Shown: in pieces, positions 58,724 through 64,000 of the stretch
How the letters are laid out: every line of letters starts with the position of its first letter
Position numbering within the stretch: the first letter of the stretch is position 1
DNA from: Hyphodiscus hymeniophilus
Lineage: Eukaryota > Ascomycota > Leotiomycetes > Helotiales > Hyphodiscaceae
Length of the DNA: 64,000 nucleotides
Direction: 5' to 3'
Assembly: GCA_016508695.1 (NCBI GenBank)
Contig: VNKQ01000010.1
Location: 868,001 to 932,000 of the forward strand
Translations under genes and position numbers: made by a program
Notes under the pieces: generated by a model
What the model saw: the letters and a program-made list of their open reading frames with translations, nothing else
Told to the model about the DNA's origin: nothing
The model's database searches: none

Positions 58724-61700
58724 ATGCGGTCTCATATTTTCCGGTCTGTTGAGTCGAGACTGCGCCAGTCGTGGACGGCTTCTTTTCATTACTCGTTACT
58801 GGTTACAGCAACACTCCTCCCAAAACTGTTGCACTTCTACACCCACATCACCTCGCTTCCATATCTTCTGACTGTGCTGTACCTACTCACCTTCTTCGCC
58901 TTGGATGTGTTGAATGCTGCATCATTCTGGGTTCTGGTTCATCTGAATGCTCGAGGAGCATTATCGGTGCTGCTTGGACTGTGTAGAACTACCTTCACGT
59001 AAGTCCCCGCTCCCTATCTGAGACAATGAGCTCACTCATCCAGCACGATCATAGTAGGAGCTTCATCGGTACAAATCGCGTTTTATTTCGAGACTGGAGG
59101 GGAGATCAAATGGGGTGCAGCAGGCAACTTTGCCCATGACCCGGCGGGCTTTAAGCTTCTTCTATCGGGTGGCTTGCAGGCTCTGCTGGTGAGTATTTTT
59201 ATCATCGTGGTTGCTCGAGTCGCATCCGATCCTTTGTATCATGGAATGGAGATGCTTGTCTCCAAGTTGAAGAAAACTTTTTCGACTCCAGCTGCGGTCC
59301 GTCCTTCGACGGAGCCGAAGGAGCAAACATACGAGTCTACTACGGCAGATATAGGTTACTCAGACTCAAGACTATCCATCGACAATGTCAACCTCTTATT
59401 TGGCGACCTCGAAAACTTGGAAGTTGAAGTATGCACTCCAAAAAGGGTGCACAATGTTTCACTACGGCTTTATCAATTGTTGTTTCTGGCTCCCGTCGTC
59501 ATCACTCTCATCCTCCTGGCCGTACGACCACCTCATTTCCCATACGCGCATATGTCTGGCAGTATTCCATACACACTTTTTGAAATGCTGAGCCCTTACT
59601 CCCAAGATATGTGTCAAGCCGGCTCATCGCGAGACTTTATTCCGTTTCCATTCCCAGACCTGATTGCTCCTACGTTCTGGGAACCGCCGAACGGAGAATT
59701 TCCAGGGTGGATGCCAAATACCAACTTTTCTGACGTCTTGAAGGACCAGGAAAACATGCAGCTGCCTTCATGGCTACCCCTTGAGCGAGTGTCAGGATTT
59801 GACCGCTGGCACCATCGCTCCTCCCAGGATCGCGGCCGAGACTCGAAGGAGTATTATTCTGAAGGTATGGAGGGACCAGTGGCAGAGCGTAACCGCAGGT
59901 ATCGTCGCAGGCATCGTCACAAGCATGCCAATTATGATCCAGTACAGGATCCCATGCGGATCTCAAACCTTGACGGGGACATATTCCCCTCAATCGTTAA
60001 TGTCCTGAAAGAGAACAAGGTCACGATTAAGCATGTGGTCATACTTTCTCTGGAATCGACACGAAAAGACGTCTTCCCCTTGAAGAAAGAGTCCCATCTG
60101 CACGATCTTATTATGAAGACACACGGCTCAGCAGACACTGCCGCGAAAGTCTCCTCCCAACTCGCCGCGCTCACTCCAAACGCCGAGATCCTGACTGGCG
60201 AAAGCGACGGATTTGACTACTTGGAAGAAGACAGTCCGTCGGGAATCAAGACTTGGAGAAAGTTGAGTCAGAGTAAAGGAGGTCTGAATATTGTTGGGGC
60301 TGTCACGGGGAGCTCATCAACTTTTAAGAGTATGCTCGGCAGTCACTGCGGGGTACAACCCCTTCCAGTGGACTTTACGGTCGAGGCTGGCAGTCCAATC
60401 TATCAGCCTTGTCTTCCGTCGATCCTCCACCTTTTCAATCTCAACAAGACGTCTTCGTCAATGGAACGACAGAGCTCCATGGATCAGGATCTCGATGTTG
60501 CGTCTCGACCATGGAAATCTGTGTTTGTTCAATCCATTACAGATCAATATGATCGTCAAGACGAGCTCAATAGACGCATTGCTTTCGATGAAGTTGTCTC
60601 CAAGGAGACGATCCTTGACCCAATGTCTAAGCACCCATCAACTGAGCCAGAAGTCAACTACTTTGGTTTTCCAGAAAGTCAAGTAAAACCGTACTTACTA
60701 GATATATTTCAATCCGCCAAAATGAACAATGAGCGTTTGTTTTTATCCCATTTCACAAGTACCACTCATCATCCTTGGGGCATACCCAAAGCGGCTATGG
60801 AGACGGTTGATTATTTGAAGAAGGGGAAATGGCGTTCCGAGCATGCTTTGAACAAATATATTAATACGATCAAGTACCAGGATAACTGGATTGGCGAAGT
60901 GGTACGAATTGCTCCAAAAAAGCTCCCAAATTCTGGAACTCTTTGCACATTTTCAGCAAACAAGTATGCTAATAAACTGTAGATGGACATGTTGGACCAG
61001 TTTGATATGGCCGAGGAGACTTTGGTGGTAATGGTTGGTGATCAGTTAGTCACTCTCTCTTTACACAGCCTCAAACAGACTACTGACTGTTATCAGTGGG
61101 TATGCTTTCGAGGAAGACTCCAACATGCACTCAACTTTCGAAAATGGACATATCACAAACTTCCGAGTCCCGTTACTCTTCCACCACCCTTCACTTCCTC
61201 GAATCCAATTAGCGATCAATGCCACTTCGCTCTCAATTCTTCCCACAATCCTAGATCTTCTCATCGCAACATCCTCTCTCAATACCCAAGACCTCGAAAT
61301 CGCTTCGAATCTTATTCACCAGTACGAAGGCCAGAGCCTAATTCGTCCCTTTATACCCCAGAGACTGGGCCGCCAACAATGGAACATAGGAGTCCTCAAC
61401 GCTGGTGGCGCTTTACTTGCCGTGTCCTCTGCCGCATTTCCTTTCCGGCTTGTGATTCCGATTTGCAAGCCAGGAGTCTATAGATTCACAGATACGAGTC
61501 GGGATCCGAATGAGGTCTCTGCCGTGGAGGGCAACTCCATCTCTGCGTTGGCGAAGACCCTGCGGAGGAAATTTGGAAACGAGGAAGCCGTATGGGTGAG
61601 CGAGGCAGAGAAGATTGGGAAGTGGTGGGTATTGGAGCAGAGAAGAAGATGGGCATACGATGGTGCGGCGCTTCAAGATGATCGAAGGCCTGATGAAATG

Positions 61701-61745
61701 AAAGGTGTGGGCAAAACGAGGGGCAAGCATTGGTGGGAGACCTGA
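58724..61745 (+). CDS. Polytopic membrane sulfatase-superfamily protein (LtaS/MdoB-like)
   Basis: Alkaline-phosphatase/sulfatase fold on a membrane anchor; in bacteria this layout transfers glycerol-phosphate or phosphoethanolamine. The fungal substrate is unknown. Exons: 58724-58998, 59044-60901, 60983-61044 and 61097-61745; 2844 nt, 947 aa; introns 45, 81 and 52 nt. About five hydrophobic segments (residues ~20-220) come first, then a lumenal/extracellular domain with a first metal-site-like LSLESTRKD, a TGSSSTFKSMLGSHCG segment followed by IYQPCLPSIL resembling the LtaS nucleophile-Thr region, SHFTSTTHHPWGIP, and the metal-binding VGDHGYAF with HSTFENGHITNFRVPLL. The Cys-X-Pro-Ser-Arg signature of true sulfatases is not seen. 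A His/Arg-rich stretch (RRYRRRHRHKH) sits in the linker. Confidence 0.88.
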
Positions 61746-62217
61746 TGTATCATTAAAAAACCTGGAATTCAACCATGATGTCACGAACTATTGTAAAGAG
61801 AAGGCCACACTATTTGCTTTTCATTTCTCGCTCGTAACTCAGATGTGTCTCAAAGAAGTCCAAACCAGAAAGTTTAGCCCAATGATTTCGATCTGTGAAG
61901 GCGCTTAAGCCATTTGCGACGGATGAAAGGTTGATCGACCAATTGTAAAGCAGTCCCTGATGTTTGAATCGCTAGCCCAATGCTCTTCGAGTGGATTTCC
62001 CTCCAGCCAAGCACAACATAACCGTCGTATAGAATGTACGTGGGGGTGTATCTAATAATTCCCCCGCACGTGCATGAAGCGACTACTCTATTTCAAGACA
62101 TGCCAATGCAACCAAAACATCTCTGTTAATTTCAGCTTCGTCTACAGATATCGACGAGATAAAAGTATGGCAGCATCATAGCAACATTCCTCCGACTACT
62201 TGCTTGACACCGCAAAG
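61746..62217. other. Intergenic region
   Basis: 472 bp between tandem plus-strand genes; promoter of the methyltransferase gene is expected here. Nothing else seen. Confidence 0.5.
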
Positions 62218-63078
62218 ATGGTAGACGTCAACATCAACCACCTAGATGCCCGGAAATATTGGCAAAATATCGACGCGGATGTGAATGGCATGCTAGGAGG
62301 CTTCCCATATATCTCACGTGTTGACCTACAGGGGAGCAAGAACTTCTTGGCTAAGCTTGGGGTGGGAGGTAAGAGTAAGAAGAACGTAGGGAGGACGGTC
62401 GATTGTGGTGCTGGGTCAGTGAGGTCTTTTTATATTACTGGCCATTTGTGAACGCTCGATGTCTTACCTGCCGGGGGGGCTCTCTTTGCAGCTGCTCTGG
62501 GTCTTGAATCAATGCAACTTTAGTCATGAATTATGCTAATTGTCAAAACAGGATCGGAAGAATCACAGAAGGGCTGCTTTTGAAAATCTCCGAGACGGTC
62601 GACATTGTCGAGCCTATCGCGAAATTCTCGGATGGTCTTAAAGGGAAAGAAGGGATTGGAAAGATCTTCAACGTTGGGTTGGAAGATTGGTCACCAGCAC
62701 AGTCCGACGGTTTACGATATGATTTGATCTGGAATCAATGGTGTTTGGGTCACCTGACGGACTTGCAGCTGGTGTCATATTTCGAAAAATGCAAGAAGGC
62801 ATTAAGAGTTGGAGGATTGATTATCGTGAAAGAGAACATGAGCACGACCGAGGAGGATATCTTTGATGAGCTCGATTCGAGCGTAACGCGGTCTGTGATA
62901 TTGTGCTCAGATTGAGGGGTTTGGACGGCTACTGACAGAGTGTAGCACGGATCAAAAGTTTCGGAAGATCTACGACCAAGCGGGGTTGAATATCAAGAAG
63001 ACGGAGATCCAAAATGGGTTACCCAATGAGCTTTATCCAGTTCGGACATATGCCCTACAACCAGCGTCAGCACAATGA
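62218..63078 (+). CDS. NTM1: Protein N-terminal alpha-N-methyltransferase (NTM1/Tae1 family)
   Basis: Transfers methyl groups from SAM to the alpha-amino group of proteins exposing X-Pro-Lys N-termini, such as ribosomal proteins. Exons: 62218-62414, 62552-62890 and 62946-63078; 669 nt, 222 aa, the usual size. The ATG at 62218 gives the family start. Motifs: ARKYW (residue ~10), the hallmark GMLGGF and ISRVDLQGSKNFL (~25-45), SAM motif I VDCGAGIGRIT (~61-71) split by a 137-nt intron, and the catalytic-site WNQWCLGHLTD. Then come ALRVGGLIIVKEN and the end strand VRTYALQP. Its stop lies only 30 bp from the stop of the converging acetyltransferase gene. Confidence 0.95.
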
Positions 63079-63108
63079 GAATCACTCACAGTATTGGACC
63101 AAGATCAG

Positions 63109-64000
63109 TCATTTGTATGTTCTCTCTATCTCCATTAATGCCGACAGCCAAAGCGTTCTATCAGAGTTTCTCACTATCAACCCAAATATAACTAGTAATC
63201 CACCCGACCTTTCCCCAAGTGACTTCATCACACCTTCACTCTCCACATTGCCCGCATGAACATCAGAGTGCACCCACCCGGAACTACCATCGAACCCCAA
63301 ATCCGCAAAAGCGCCCCTGCCATAGCTTCCTAGAAGCTCAACAGCAACATACGATGCCAATCCTTTTCCTCTGTACCCTTCCAAAACGTACAAAGTGGCA
63401 AAGCTGCCATCAATTCCTATGTACCCCCAAGCAATCAGCTTGCCCTCCTCATTCAAGATGCCGACGCTGGGAAGCATGAGCATGGTAGATGGCTGTCGAA
63501 CGATAGCCGACGTCGAGAGTACGATATCTAGCTGTTCCTTGGGGACTCGTCCAACGGTGAAACCCTCCGGAAGCGGACGGCGCTGCCTGGTGCTCGAGAT
63601 GATATCCGCGGTGGAAATGTTCCATAGATTCCAGTAAGTCGCACGAGCGAATGCGTCTTTTGGCTCTGCGACACTCTTCAACGTGGCGCTGAAGTGTTCA
63701 TGCAGGCAAGCGAACCTGAGTACGGGAGAGAATGGCCAGCCTGGGGCTTCGGGTATTTGAACGTCTTTGAGAAAGTGTATTGCGGCGGTAACGTGAGCGG
63801 TGAGAAGAGCTTGCTGGGCCGATGAGAGAACTGCTGCTTCTGCGATGATGGGGTTGAAGATCCATATCTGTGACTCGGAGTGTCTGGACCGATCCGCGAA
63901 CAGGATCGTGTACGTTCCCGGTGCTGCAGAACGGGCTCCTTGTGATGATGATGGTGGGAATGTTGCGGCGAAGAGACAGTGCCGGTCGGGTACATTGTGT
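63109..64000 (-). CDS. GNAT-type acyl-CoA N-acyltransferase (5' partial)
   Basis: Acetyl-CoA-dependent acyltransferase of unknown substrate. One continuous frame runs from the stop at 63109 to base 63999, with no ATG that looks like a start, so the 5' end lies beyond the window; 297 codons are visible. The N-terminal half contains CLFAATFPPSS and YTILFADRSR. The C-terminal half has the acetyl-CoA pyrophosphate-binding loop EGYRGKGLA preceded by the beta-strand SFATLYVL, the usual GNAT order. The last stretch (VHSDVHAGNVESEGVMKSLG) resembles the motif B helix where a paired residue reads the thiol. No membrane segment or signal is seen in the visible part. Confidence 0.85.
   Translation of the reverse strand, partial: HNVPDRHCLFAATFPPSSSQGARSAAPGTYTILFADRSRHSESQIWIFNPIIAEAAVLSSAQQALLTAHVTAAIHFLKDVQIPEAPGWPFSPVLRFACLHEHFSATLKSVAEPKDAFARATYWNLWNISTADIISSTRQRRPLPEGFTVGRVPKEQLDIVLSTSAIVRQPSTMLMLPSVGILNEEGKLIAWGYIGIDGSFATLYVLEGYRGKGLASYVAVELLGSYGRGAFADLGFDGSSGWVHSDVHAGNVESEGVMKSLGERSGGLLVIFGLIVRNSDRTLWLSALMEIERTYK

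Overview
The window is nuclear DNA from a filamentous ascomycete (Pezizomycotina; a leotiomycete is my best guess from protein style, which is inference). It carries large spliced genes whose introns are mostly 45-80 nt, with GTAAGT-like donors, CTAAC/CTGAC branch points and AG acceptors. The proteins are fungal: a Zn2Cys6 factor, Tof1/Swi1, a Thi20-type ThiD-TenA fusion and Cwf11/Aquarius. I rebuilt exons by hand; for nearly all genes the joined exons give an uninterrupted reading frame of whole codons. No transposon, CRISPR, rRNA or convincing tRNA was seen.

Layout. 1-2564 (+): Pumilio/Puf3-type protein, 5' end outside the window. 3198-4070 (+): possible three-exon hypothetical gene. 4482-7024 (-): DBP2 RNA helicase. 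7500-9595 (-): Thi20-like thiamine enzyme with 12 exons. About 10298-10620 (-): weak Cys-rich candidate. 11064-16124 (-): eIF4G. 18796-21339 (+): Zn2Cys6 regulator. 22119-23852 (-): double-RING/LON protein. 25833-28252 (-): ten-exon protein of unknown function. 29963-31151 (+): PuuE-like allantoinase. 31246-32016 (-): secreted CMP/guanine-deaminase-fold protein. 32574-35472 (-): THO complex subunit THOC1/Hpr1 fused to a guanylate kinase. 35699-40870 (+): Aquarius/Cwf11. 41442-42425 (-): J-domain protein. 42426-49419: 7 kb without a convincing gene, upstream of 49420-51583 (+), a homeobox factor. 52164-53268 (-): mitochondrial 3-hydroxyacyl-CoA dehydrogenase. 53489-57130 (+): Tof1/Swi1. 58724-61745 (+): LtaS-like membrane sulfatase-superfamily protein. 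62218-63078 (+): NTM1 N-terminal methyltransferase. 63109-end (-): partial GNAT acetyltransferase.

How the genes relate. Most are unlinked housekeeping genes, but some pairings stand out. THOC1-kinase and Aquarius, both mRNA-biogenesis genes, share a 226-bp divergent promoter with a TCACGTGA palindrome. The dehydrogenase and Tof1 share a 220-bp divergent promoter holding two CCTCGG motifs (fatty-acid response type) and one ACGCGT (MluI cell-cycle box). The allantoinase-like and deaminase-like genes converge with 94 bp between them, and both have GATAAG sites upstream.

The most unusual object is the THOC1-guanylate kinase fusion. One exon runs without a stop, and without an internal methionine, from the conserved THOC1 core into the kinase P-loop.
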